From Verrucomicrobiota bacterium (GTDB lineage Bacteria > Verrucomicrobiota > Verrucomicrobiia > Chthoniobacterales > UBA10450), in NCBI GenBank assembly GCA_003219265.1, contig QHQE01000105.1, positions 1 through 34,608 on the forward strand: a DNA stretch of 34,608 bases, in the 5' to 3' direction. Every line of letters begins with the position of its first letter. Position 1 is the stretch's first letter. Below are positions 9,216 through 17,407 of this stretch, piece after piece. Under the pieces are notes generated by a model. The model searched no databases, was not told the origin of the DNA, and saw only the letters and a program-made list of their open reading frames with translations. The position numbers were made by a program, and so were the translations under genes.

Positions 9216-10691
9216 ATGCAGCTCAAAACTCTTGCCGGTGCGATTCCAGTCCGCCAGGTCATCGGGCCACTTGATCGCGCAGTCGAAAGCATCGCGTATG
9301 ACTCGCGGCGAGTGCAAAGGAATGGCCTGTTCGTGGCGCTGCGTGGAGAGAAAAACGACGGGCACGAATTCATCGGCCAGGCCATTGAAAACGGTGCTTC
9401 CGTGATCGTCGCGGAGCGCGAAGAGAAAAATCCGCGCGCCACCTGCCTTCTCGTGGAGAACACGCGCACCGCGCTCGCCGATCTGGCTGCAACTTTTTAC
9501 GGACTGCCGGCGCGGCGATTAAAACTCGCGGCCGTCACCGGCACCAATGGAAAAACCACCACCACCTTTCTCATCAAACACATCTGTGAAAAGGCCGGCT
9601 TGCGTTGCGGTTTGATCGGGACGGTGCGCTATGAAATCGGTGAGCGCGTTTTGCCAGCCGCGCGGACGACGCCGGAATCGCTCGACCTGCAAGAGTTGCT
9701 CGCGCAAATCGCGAACGCCGGTTGTCGCGCCGCGGCCATGGAGGTTTCTTCCCACGCGCTGACGCAGGAGCGCGTACGCGGCCTCGAGTGGGACGTCGCT
9801 GTCTTCACTAATCTGACGCAAGACCATCTCGATTATCACGGCACGATGGAAAATTACTTCGAATCGAAGGCGAAATTGTTCGCTCAGCTGGCGCAGCAGA
9901 AGAAACGAAAGCCCATCGCAGTCGTGAACATGGACGATCACTACGGCGAGCAATTGCTCGATAAGATCGACACGAAGATTTCCGTGATCACGTTTGGAAT
10001 GGGCGTGCGCGCAGATTTTCGCGCCTCAAATTACCGCATGGAATTTGGCGGCACATCGTATCAGCTCGACGCGCGGGGCAAAAGTTATCTCGTGCGCCTG
10101 CCGTTAATCGGCCGGTTCAACGTCGCCAACTCGATGGCGGCGCTGGCCGCAGCGAACGCGCTCGGCCTCAACCTGCGCGAAGCAGTTCTCAGCCTCGGTA
10201 AATCGCCGCAAGTTCCTGGCCGGCTCGAGATGGTCCCGGCAAAGCGCAAATTTCAGGTGTTTGTTGATTACGCGCACACGCCGGACGCGCTCCTCATCGT
10301 TCTCAAAACATTGCGTCAACTCGAGCCGGGTCGCGTGATTGTCGTGTTCGGTTGCGGCGGCGATCGCGACCGGCAGAAGCGACCGCTCATGGGCCGCATC
10401 GCCGATCAAAATGCGGATTACTCGATCATCACTTCCGATAACCCGCGCAAAGAAGACCCCAACGCGATTATCTCCGAGATTGAAAAAGGCTTTGGCTCGG
10501 ATTGTTACGAAAAAGTGACCGGACGCGCCGAGGCGATTGTCCGCGCGATTGCGGTCGCTCAACCGCGCGACATTATCTTGATCGCGGGCAAAGGGCACGA
10601 AACTTATCAGGAATTCGCCGATCACACCGTGCCATTCGATGATATTCAAGTCGCGCGCCGCGCAATCGAGGACCGCCCTGTGGAATTCTAG
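9216..10691 (+). CDS. murE: UDP-MurNAc-L-Ala-D-Glu--2,6-diaminopimelate ligase
   Basis: AAVTGTNGKTTTTFLIKHI; TPESLDLQ; TNLTQDHLDYHGTMENYFESKAKLF; SDNPRKEDP (DNPR motif typical of meso-DAP specificity). Confidence 0.97.
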   Translation: MQLKTLAGAIPVRQVIGPLDRAVESIAYDSRRVQRNGLFVALRGEKNDGHEFIGQAIENGASVIVAEREEKNPRATCLLVENTRTALADLAATFYGLPARRLKLAAVTGTNGKTTTTFLIKHICEKAGLRCGLIGTVRYEIGERVLPAARTTPESLDLQELLAQIANAGCRAAAMEVSSHALTQERVRGLEWDVAVFTNLTQDHLDYHGTMENYFESKAKLFAQLAQQKKRKPIAVVNMDDHYGEQLLDKIDTKISVITFGMGVRADFRASNYRMEFGGTSYQLDARGKSYLVRLPLIGRFNVANSMAALAAANALGLNLREAVLSLGKSPQVPGRLEMVPAKRKFQVFVDYAHTPDALLIVLKTLRQLEPGRVIVVFGCGGDRDRQKRPLMGRIADQNADYSIITSDNPRKEDPNAIISEIEKGFGSDCYEKVTGRAEAIVRAIAVAQPRDIILIAGKGHETYQEFADHTVPFDDIQVARRAIEDRPVEF

Positions 10692-12086
10692 ATGAATAAA
10701 TTATCGATCTTTCAAATTGCTGAGTTTGCGAGCGCTTCCGTCTCGGGCGGAAATGGAAATGTTTCCATCGACAAGATCAGCACCGATTCGCGCACGTTAA
10801 AACACGGCGAATTGTTCGTCGCCTTGCGCGGGGAAAATTTCGATGGACACAAATTCGTCGAAGCCGCTGTGAAAACCGGCGCCGTGGGCGCGATTGTCGA
10901 TCTTGGCTGGAAGGGAAAGGTTCCAGACAACTTCACGGTCATTCGCGTCGAAGACACTTTGCAAGCCTACCAAACCGTTGCCGCGAACTACCGGAAATCG
11001 CTTCCGCTTCGAGTCCTGGCGATCACCGGAAGCAATGGCAAGACGAGCACGAAAGATTTTGCAGCAGCGGTCCTCGGTCGCCGTTTCCGGGTGACCAAAA
11101 CTCAAGGCAACTTCAATAATCACGTCGGCCTTCCGCGCACCATGCTGGAGGCGACCTCGCAAGATGAGGTCGCGGTTTGGGAGATTGGCATGAATCATCC
11201 CGGTGAAGTTGCCGCGCTCGCGAAAATCGCCGCGCCGGATGCGGCGCTCATCACAAACATCGGTATTGCGCACATCGAGTTCATGGGTTCGCGCGAAGCG
11301 ATCGCGGCCGAGAAAGGCGCGCTTGCGGAAGCCATCGGGCCACAAGGCTCGATTATTTTGAATGCGGATGATCCGTTTAGTAAAAACATCGCGGCGCGCA
11401 CGCACGCCAAAGTCATTTTTGCTGGGACAACTGCGGGAACAATTCGCGCCGGCGAAATTACCCAGAGCGCGCATGGATCGGATTTTACCATTCTCGAGGG
11501 CGCGCATCGCTGCCGCGCGCAATTGCCCGTACCGGGTTTGCACATGGTGCAAAACGCCATGCTGGCCGTCGCTGCCGGTCGCCTCTTCGGTCTTTCCCTC
11601 GAGGAAGCCGCTGCCGGTCTCGTCGCCGCGCCGCTGGCCAAGGCGCGTTTGCAGATCAGACAAATTGGCGGCGTGCAATTCATCGATGACAGCTACAACG
11701 CGAATCCCGATTCGATGAAAGCGGCGCTGCGCACGCTAGTGGAGTTGGATGCCGATGGAAAACGGATCGCCGTGCTCGGGGAAATGCGTGAGCTGGGTAA
11801 AGAATCTGCGCGCGGTCATCGCGAAGTTGGCGAAACAGCGGCCGAGCTTGGCGTTGATCAACTGATTGCGATTGGCGACATGGGCGCGGCGATTGCGGAG
11901 GCCGCGCAGCAGGCCGGCTTGGAAAAAACTGCCGCGGTCGGGTCGATAAGCGAAGCCGCTGAGATGTTAACCGAAATCACGGCGCCGGGTGATCTGGTGC
12001 TGATCAAAGGAAGCCGGACCGCGCGGACTGAGCGTGTGCTCGAGGAATTCGCAAAGCGGCAACCGACGGAGGGCGTTCCCTCATGA
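10692..12086 (+). CDS. murF: UDP-MurNAc-tripeptide--D-Ala-D-Ala ligase
   Basis: LAITGSNGKTSTKDFAAAVL, WEIGMNHPGEVAALAKIA, FIDDSYNANPDSMKAAL, VLGEMRELG. Confidence 0.97.
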   Translation: MNKLSIFQIAEFASASVSGGNGNVSIDKISTDSRTLKHGELFVALRGENFDGHKFVEAAVKTGAVGAIVDLGWKGKVPDNFTVIRVEDTLQAYQTVAANYRKSLPLRVLAITGSNGKTSTKDFAAAVLGRRFRVTKTQGNFNNHVGLPRTMLEATSQDEVAVWEIGMNHPGEVAALAKIAAPDAALITNIGIAHIEFMGSREAIAAEKGALAEAIGPQGSIILNADDPFSKNIAARTHAKVIFAGTTAGTIRAGEITQSAHGSDFTILEGAHRCRAQLPVPGLHMVQNAMLAVAAGRLFGLSLEEAAAGLVAAPLAKARLQIRQIGGVQFIDDSYNANPDSMKAALRTLVELDADGKRIAVLGEMRELGKESARGHREVGETAAELGVDQLIAIGDMGAAIAEAAQQAGLEKTAAVGSISEAAEMLTEITAPGDLVLIKGSRTARTERVLEEFAKRQPTEGVPS

Positions 12087-13183
12087 TGTATTACCTCCAT
12101 CGGTTCAGTGATCAGTTCATCGGCTTTAACGTCTTCTATTATGTAACGTTCCGTTCGGTCGCGGCCGCGGTCACCGCTTTCGCAGTTTCACTGATCTTCG
12201 GGAACCTCGTCATCCGCAAGCTGACGGCGCTCAAGTTGGGCCAACCGATTCGCGCGGCGGAAGAAGTCCACCGGCTGGCAGAATTGCACTTCGGCAAGCA
12301 AGGAACGCCGACCATGGGTGGCGTGCTCATCATCGGCGCCGTTTTTCTTTCCAGCTTTTTGTGGGCGCGTCCGGACAATCGCTTCGTCTGGCTCGCTTTG
12401 TTCAGCATGCTTTATCTGGGTGCGCTCGGATTTGCGGACGACTACCTGAAGGTTACGAAGAAAAAATCGGCCGGCATCAGTGGCCGATTCAAGCTGTTGT
12501 TCCAAATCATTCTCGCGGTTATCGTCACCGCCGTTTTTCTTACCAGTCCGCTGCTCGAGGTGCAGGCGCGTTCGCTTTACCTGCCATTTTTCAAGGCGCC
12601 GGTCATCACGAACATGGGATGGTTTACCTTTCTGTTTTTTGCGCTCGTCATTGTTGGATCGTCCAATGCGGTCAACCTGACCGACGGCCTGGACGGTCTC
12701 GCCATCGGATGCACCGTGACGGTAGCGTTTGCCTATGCGCTGCTTTCTTATGCGGCCGGAAATTTTCGCATCGCGGAATACTTGCAGGTTCCGTTCTATC
12801 CATTCACCGGCGAGCTGACGGTTGTTTGCGCAGCACTGGTTGGCGCCGGTTTTGGATTTCTTTGGTTCAACTGTCATCCAGCGAAAGTTTTTATGGGCGA
12901 CACCGGATCGCTCGCCATCGGCGGCATGATCGGTGTGGTCGCGATCTGTTGTAAGCAGGAGCTGCTCTTGATGGTGGTGGGCGGAGTTTTCGTGATCGAA
13001 GCGGTCTCGGTGATTTTGCAGGTGCTGAGTTTCAAACTGACCGGCCGCCGCATCTTTGCCATGTCGCCCATTCATCATCATTTCGAACTGGTCGGTTGGA
13101 AAGAAAACACCGTCATCGTGCGGTTCTGGATTCTCTCTGGAATCTTCGCCTTGCTCGGCCTGGCGACGCTGAAGTTGAGGTAG
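12083..13183 (+). CDS. mraY: Phospho-N-acetylmuramoyl-pentapeptide-transferase
   Basis: KQGTPTMGGVLII, FADDYLKVTKKKSAGISGRFKLL, SSNAVNLTDGLDGLAIG, MGDTGSLAIGG, HHHFELVGWKE. Confidence 0.97.
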   Translation: MMYYLHRFSDQFIGFNVFYYVTFRSVAAAVTAFAVSLIFGNLVIRKLTALKLGQPIRAAEEVHRLAELHFGKQGTPTMGGVLIIGAVFLSSFLWARPDNRFVWLALFSMLYLGALGFADDYLKVTKKKSAGISGRFKLLFQIILAVIVTAVFLTSPLLEVQARSLYLPFFKAPVITNMGWFTFLFFALVIVGSSNAVNLTDGLDGLAIGCTVTVAFAYALLSYAAGNFRIAEYLQVPFYPFTGELTVVCAALVGAGFGFLWFNCHPAKVFMGDTGSLAIGGMIGVVAICCKQELLLMVVGGVFVIEAVSVILQVLSFKLTGRRIFAMSPIHHHFELVGWKENTVIVRFWILSGIFALLGLATLKLR

Positions 13184-13187
13184 AAAC

Positions 13188-14513
13188 GTGCGCTACAAAA
13201 ATCAGAAGGTCGCGGTTCTCGGGGCAGGTCTGAGCGGAACGGCCGCTGCGCTTCTGCTCAAAGCGGAAGGCGCTCAAGTCACCGTTCTCGATAACGCCGA
13301 GGAAAAGAATTTACTCAAGTCCACCATCGACAATCTGCGCGCGCAAGGCATTCACGTGATTTGCGGACCGGCGGCAGACGAAGATTCAACCACTTATCAA
13401 CTGGCGGTCTTGAGTCCGGGAATCGATCCGGCGGCTCCGCTGGCGCGCAATTTTTCTTCGCGCAACATCGAGATGATTGGCGAGCTCGAGCTCGGCTGGC
13501 GATCCTGTGAACTTCCGATCATCGCCGTAACCGGCACAAACGGCAAAACAACTACCACTGAATTGCTCGCGCAGATGCTGGACGCCTGCGGCCAACGGAC
13601 CATCGCTTGCGGCAACATCGGCAAACCGCTTTCAGAAGTCGCGCGGGAGAAAAACTCGTTCGACGCGCTCGCCGTCGAAGTGAGTTCGTTTCAACTGGAG
13701 ATGATCCAAACTTTCCGGCCATCGATTAGCCTTTGGCTCAACTTTGCTCCCGACCATCTCGATCGTTATCGCTCCGTCACCGATTATCGCGCGGCCAAGC
13801 TGCGCATTTTTGAGAATCAAACCAAGGACGATGTCGCGATCGTCAATGCGAGTGAGACTCTGCCGAAAATTCGCCCGCGCCAAATTACGTTCAGTGCTTA
13901 TACCGATCGCGCCGATTTTCGTTTGGCCGAAGGGGCGATCGTTTATCAAAACCAAATCGTTTTGCGTCTGGCCGAGACCAAACTGCGCGGCTCGCACAAC
14001 ATCGAGAATTTGATGGCGACGCTGGCCGCGGGCCTGGCGCGCGGTTTGTCGTTTCAGCAAATGGTCCCGCCGCTCTGCGCCTATGAGCCGCGCCCGCACC
14101 GCTGCGAATTTGTGCGCGAAGTTGGCGGCGTCGGTTACGTCAACGATTCCAAGGCGACAAATCTCGATTCCGTCGAAAAGGCGCTGCGCGCGCAAACCAA
14201 ACCGATCGTTCTCATCGCCGGCGGCAAGGACAAAGGTTTCACCTTCGATCCGCTCCGGCCGCTCGTGAAAGAAAAAGTTCGATCGACAATTTTGATTGGC
14301 GAAATGGCCGGGAGCATCGCGCGCGCCTGGAGCGGCGCGGTCAAATCCGAAATCGCCAACTCCCTCGCCGACGCGGTCGAGCGCGCGCACGCCATCGCCA
14401 GGCCGGGCGACGTCGTTCTTTTCTCACCAGGCACATCTTCCTTCGACATGTTCAAAAGCTACGCCGATCGCGGCGATCAATTTCGCGCCCTCGTCCAAGC
14501 TCTTCCGAAATGA
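13188..14513 (+). CDS. murD: UDP-N-acetylmuramoylalanine--D-glutamate ligase
   Basis: GTG start; VAVLGAGLSGTAAALLL, IAVTGTNGKTTTTELLAQML, NFAPDHLDRYRSVTDYRAAKLRIF, NDSKATNLDSVEKAL, LIAGGKDKGFTFDPL. Confidence 0.96.
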   Translation: MRYKNQKVAVLGAGLSGTAAALLLKAEGAQVTVLDNAEEKNLLKSTIDNLRAQGIHVICGPAADEDSTTYQLAVLSPGIDPAAPLARNFSSRNIEMIGELELGWRSCELPIIAVTGTNGKTTTTELLAQMLDACGQRTIACGNIGKPLSEVAREKNSFDALAVEVSSFQLEMIQTFRPSISLWLNFAPDHLDRYRSVTDYRAAKLRIFENQTKDDVAIVNASETLPKIRPRQITFSAYTDRADFRLAEGAIVYQNQIVLRLAETKLRGSHNIENLMATLAAGLARGLSFQQMVPPLCAYEPRPHRCEFVREVGGVGYVNDSKATNLDSVEKALRAQTKPIVLIAGGKDKGFTFDPLRPLVKEKVRSTILIGEMAGSIARAWSGAVKSEIANSLADAVERAHAIARPGDVVLFSPGTSSFDMFKSYADRGDQFRALVQALPK

Positions 14514-14517
14514 AATC

Positions 14518-15090
14518 ATGAAACTCCCCAAACTGCTGCGACGCAAAAAACTTCGGGCCACGGCCGGGCGCCCATCCCTGCGGGCATCCGCTCAAACGGA
14601 CTACGAGGAAATGTCCGAACCGAACATGAAGTTGTCGCGCGCATTGCTGATTGTTCTGGTTCTCCACGTCGTGGCCGTTTCCGGAATCATCGCTTTCAAC
14701 GCGATCAAAACGCGCCAGGGATCGATTGCTCCGGCGCCCGCATCGACAAAGAACACTGCGGTTGCCCCGAAAGCTTTCGGGGTTGGATCGACCATCAAAG
14801 CTGCCGCTGCCAGTTCACGGCCGCCAGTTGTCCAAAAGGATTCCGCGGCGGCCAAGCAGGCCGCGAAAGACGGAGGTAAGTCAAAACAAAGTGTGAACGC
14901 AAAGAGCGCAGATGCGGGAAAAGTTTACGTTGTCGCAAAAGGCGATAACCCGGTGATGATCGCAAAGAAATTCAAAGTCTCTTATGACGACTTGATCGCG
15001 CTCAACCACATCGAAGATCCGCGCAAATTGCAAATCGGACAAAAGCTGCTGATCCCAAAAACAACAAAACCAAGAAAATCCGACGAGTGA
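14518..15090 (+). CDS. LysM-domain membrane-anchored protein (NlpD-like position)
   Basis: Start at ATG 14518 (MKLPKLLRRKK); TM LSRALLIVLVLHVVAVSGIIAFNAI; C-terminal LysM YVVAKGDNPVMIAKKFKVSYDDLIALNHIEDPRKLQIGQKLLIP. Confidence 0.85.
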   Translation: MKLPKLLRRKKLRATAGRPSLRASAQTDYEEMSEPNMKLSRALLIVLVLHVVAVSGIIAFNAIKTRQGSIAPAPASTKNTAVAPKAFGVGSTIKAAAASSRPPVVQKDSAAAKQAAKDGGKSKQSVNAKSADAGKVYVVAKGDNPVMIAKKFKVSYDDLIALNHIEDPRKLQIGQKLLIPKTTKPRKSDE

Positions 15091-15123
15091 ACTCTGAGGT
15101 GAGTCTGCAAAACGGGAAAGATC

Positions 15124-15163
15124 GTTGCGGCGAGATGCCGCAACCAGCACGCGAGACGCGTGC
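15124..15163. repeat. Tandem intergenic hairpins upstream of ftsW
   Basis: GTTGCGGC-gagat-GCCGCAAC (15124-15144, perfect 8-bp stem) followed by GCACGCG-aga-CGCGTGC (15147-15163, perfect 7-bp stem). Confidence 0.75.
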
Positions 15164-15184
15164 GCTCCGCAATCCGAGAACCTA

Positions 15185-16327
15185 ATGCATCGTAAAAGCG
15201 CTTACATCCTGTTTCTGGCCGTGCTCGGCATGCTCGTCATCGGCATCGTCATGCTTTTCAGCACGAGTGCCTTTGCGCGCGACAGTCATGGCGATGTTTA
15301 CTTTTTCATCAGACGCCAGGCGATTTGGCTCGGAGTCGGGCTGGCCGTCTGCACGGTCGCCGCGCTCATCGATTACCATTTTTGGCAGCGGACATGGTGG
15401 CTTTGGTTTGGTCTCGCATTCATTGCGCTGGCGCTTTGCTTCGTTCCGCATCTCGGAATGCGCATTAACGGTTCGCGCCGGTGGGTTGGCCTCGGTCAGT
15501 TCGGTTTTCAACCCTCTGAGATTGCGAAGATCGCTGCGGTGTTTTTTCTCGCCGCTTGGTTTTCGCGTTATGAAAAGGCAACCAGTAGTCTGCTCCGCGG
15601 CTTTGTTCTTCCGCTCGCGATCGTCACTTTGCTGCTCGCGCTTATTCTCACCGAGGTGGACCTCGGAACGACCGTCCTGCTCGGCGCGACCGCATTTGTC
15701 GTGATGTTCGTTGCCGGAGTGAATCCGATGTTGCTCAGCATGGTTTCGCTTGCCGGAGTAGGTGGCATTCTCTTTCTCGCCACGCAAATGTCAGAACGAA
15801 TGGGCCGGCTGGCCGCGTTTCTCGATCCGGAACGCTTCAAACAAGATGCCGGCTTGCAGCAGATGCAGGCGTTGATCGCCTGGGGCAGCGGCGGAATGGA
15901 AGGACTTGGCCTCGGCAACGGCCGGCAAAAAATGCTTTATCTGCCCTACGCCCACACGGATTTCATTTTCCCGATTATCGGTGAAGAGCTCGGTCTACGG
16001 GTCAGCTTGCTCGTGGTCTTTTTGTTCGTGGTCATCATTGTTTGCGGAATGATGATCGCGCTGCACGCCAAAGACCGGTTCGGTTTGCTGCTTGGCTGCG
16101 GCGTTGTTTCGCTGCTGGCTTTGCAGGCGGCGGTGAACATTGGCGTGACCACTTCGCTTTTGCCGAACAAAGGTCTGCCGCTGCCCTTTATCAGCTACGG
16201 AGGTTCGAACCTCGCCGCGTCTTTGTTCGGGATTGGTTTACTCCTGAATATTTATCGCCAGGGGGTTCTCGAACCGTTGCACAAGAAACGGACGATGATG
16301 CCGGCTCGGATGACACCGCGGATTTAG
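15185..16327 (+). CDS. ftsW: SEDS peptidoglycan glycosyltransferase FtsW
   Basis: Multi-TM; INGSRRWVGLGQFGFQPSEIAKIAAVFFLA, LGLGNGRQKMLYLPYAHTDFIFPIIGEELG, LLPNKGLPLPFISYGGSN. Confidence 0.95.
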   Translation: MHRKSAYILFLAVLGMLVIGIVMLFSTSAFARDSHGDVYFFIRRQAIWLGVGLAVCTVAALIDYHFWQRTWWLWFGLAFIALALCFVPHLGMRINGSRRWVGLGQFGFQPSEIAKIAAVFFLAAWFSRYEKATSSLLRGFVLPLAIVTLLLALILTEVDLGTTVLLGATAFVVMFVAGVNPMLLSMVSLAGVGGILFLATQMSERMGRLAAFLDPERFKQDAGLQQMQALIAWGSGGMEGLGLGNGRQKMLYLPYAHTDFIFPIIGEELGLRVSLLVVFLFVVIIVCGMMIALHAKDRFGLLLGCGVVSLLALQAAVNIGVTTSLLPNKGLPLPFISYGGSNLAASLFGIGLLLNIYRQGVLEPLHKKRTMMPARMTPRI

Positions 16328-16351
16328 CTCCAACATCCACAATTCATTTCC

Positions 16352-17407
16352 ATGAACACAGTGATCGCATGCGGTGGAACCGGCGGACATCTTTTCCCCG
16401 GCATCGCCGTGGCCGAGGTGCTGCGTGATCGCGGCCACGAAGTCATGTTGTTGATCTCGGAAAAGGAAATTGATACACTCGCGCTTTCCGGAGGCGCACG
16501 TTTCCGATTCGAAAAGTTGCCCACAGTCGGATTGCCTTCGCCATTCTCGCCTGCGATTCTGGGTTTTATCCGGCGATTCGGCGCAAGCCTTTCGCTTTGT
16601 CGATCCATCTACCGCAAGTTCAAACCACAAGTTGTTCTCGGCATGGGCGGCTTCACCTCCACCGCGCCCGTCCTCGCTGGGCGCATGCGCGGCGTTTCCA
16701 CTTTTATTCACGAATCGAACGCCGTTCCCGGAAAAGCCAACCGGCTGACCGCGCGGATGGTGCGTGCCGTCCTGCTCGGATTCAAGGAATGCGCGCCCTT
16801 TTTTCCAAAAGCGCGCACTGAAGTCACCGGCACGCCCATTCGAACCGAGCTCAAACGCTTGGATCGACATGTTGCGCGTCAAAGACTGGGCCTGCGCGAA
16901 GACCTCACGACGCTGCTCGTGATGGGCGGAAGCCAGGGCGCGAGTGGGATCAACCAGGCCATCATCAAATCGCTGCCCTCATTGCATGATGTCCGTCTCC
17001 AGGTCATCCATCTCTCCGGTGGGCGCGATGAGCGTCTGGTTGCGGATAATTATCGCCGCGAAAATATTCCGGCTTTTGTCGCCGCTTTCCACCATCGGAT
17101 GGAGGAAGTTTATAGTGCCGCCGATCTTATTGTTTCGCTGCCGGGCATCTTAATTCCCTTTCCTTATGCGGCCGATGATCATCAATCGCGCAACGCGGAA
17201 ATCTTTGCGCGCGCTGAGGCCGCGATTCTCCTGAAGGAATCAGAGCTTTCCGGCGAATTACTGGCGGGCAAAATCAAGGAATTGATCGGCGACGCGCAGA
17301 AGCTTCGGTGCATGTCCGAAAACTGCTCGCGCCTGGCGCCGGAAAACGCCGCTGGGCTGGTGGTTGCAACCATGGAAAAATATAGCACTCATGACGCGCG
17401 CCTCTGA
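16352..17407 (+). CDS. murG: UDP-GlcNAc transferase MurG with apparent internal deletion
   Basis: ACGGTGGHLFPGIAVAEVL, GMGGFTSTAPVLAGR, HESNAVPGKANRL, VMGGSQGASGINQAI; but ...YSAADLIVS|LPGILIPFPYAADDHQ lacks the usual R-x-G-A-x-x-x-x-E segment. Confidence 0.9.
   Translation: MNTVIACGGTGGHLFPGIAVAEVLRDRGHEVMLLISEKEIDTLALSGGARFRFEKLPTVGLPSPFSPAILGFIRRFGASLSLCRSIYRKFKPQVVLGMGGFTSTAPVLAGRMRGVSTFIHESNAVPGKANRLTARMVRAVLLGFKECAPFFPKARTEVTGTPIRTELKRLDRHVARQRLGLREDLTTLLVMGGSQGASGINQAIIKSLPSLHDVRLQVIHLSGGRDERLVADNYRRENIPAFVAAFHHRMEEVYSAADLIVSLPGILIPFPYAADDHQSRNAEIFARAEAAILLKESELSGELLAGKIKELIGDAQKLRCMSENCSRLAPENAAGLVVATMEKYSTHDARL

Noticed and set aside
12188-13081. 297-aa minus-strand ORF antisense to mraY
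   Set aside because: Composition (Gln/Arg/His-rich) is typical of antisense translation of a membrane protein gene.
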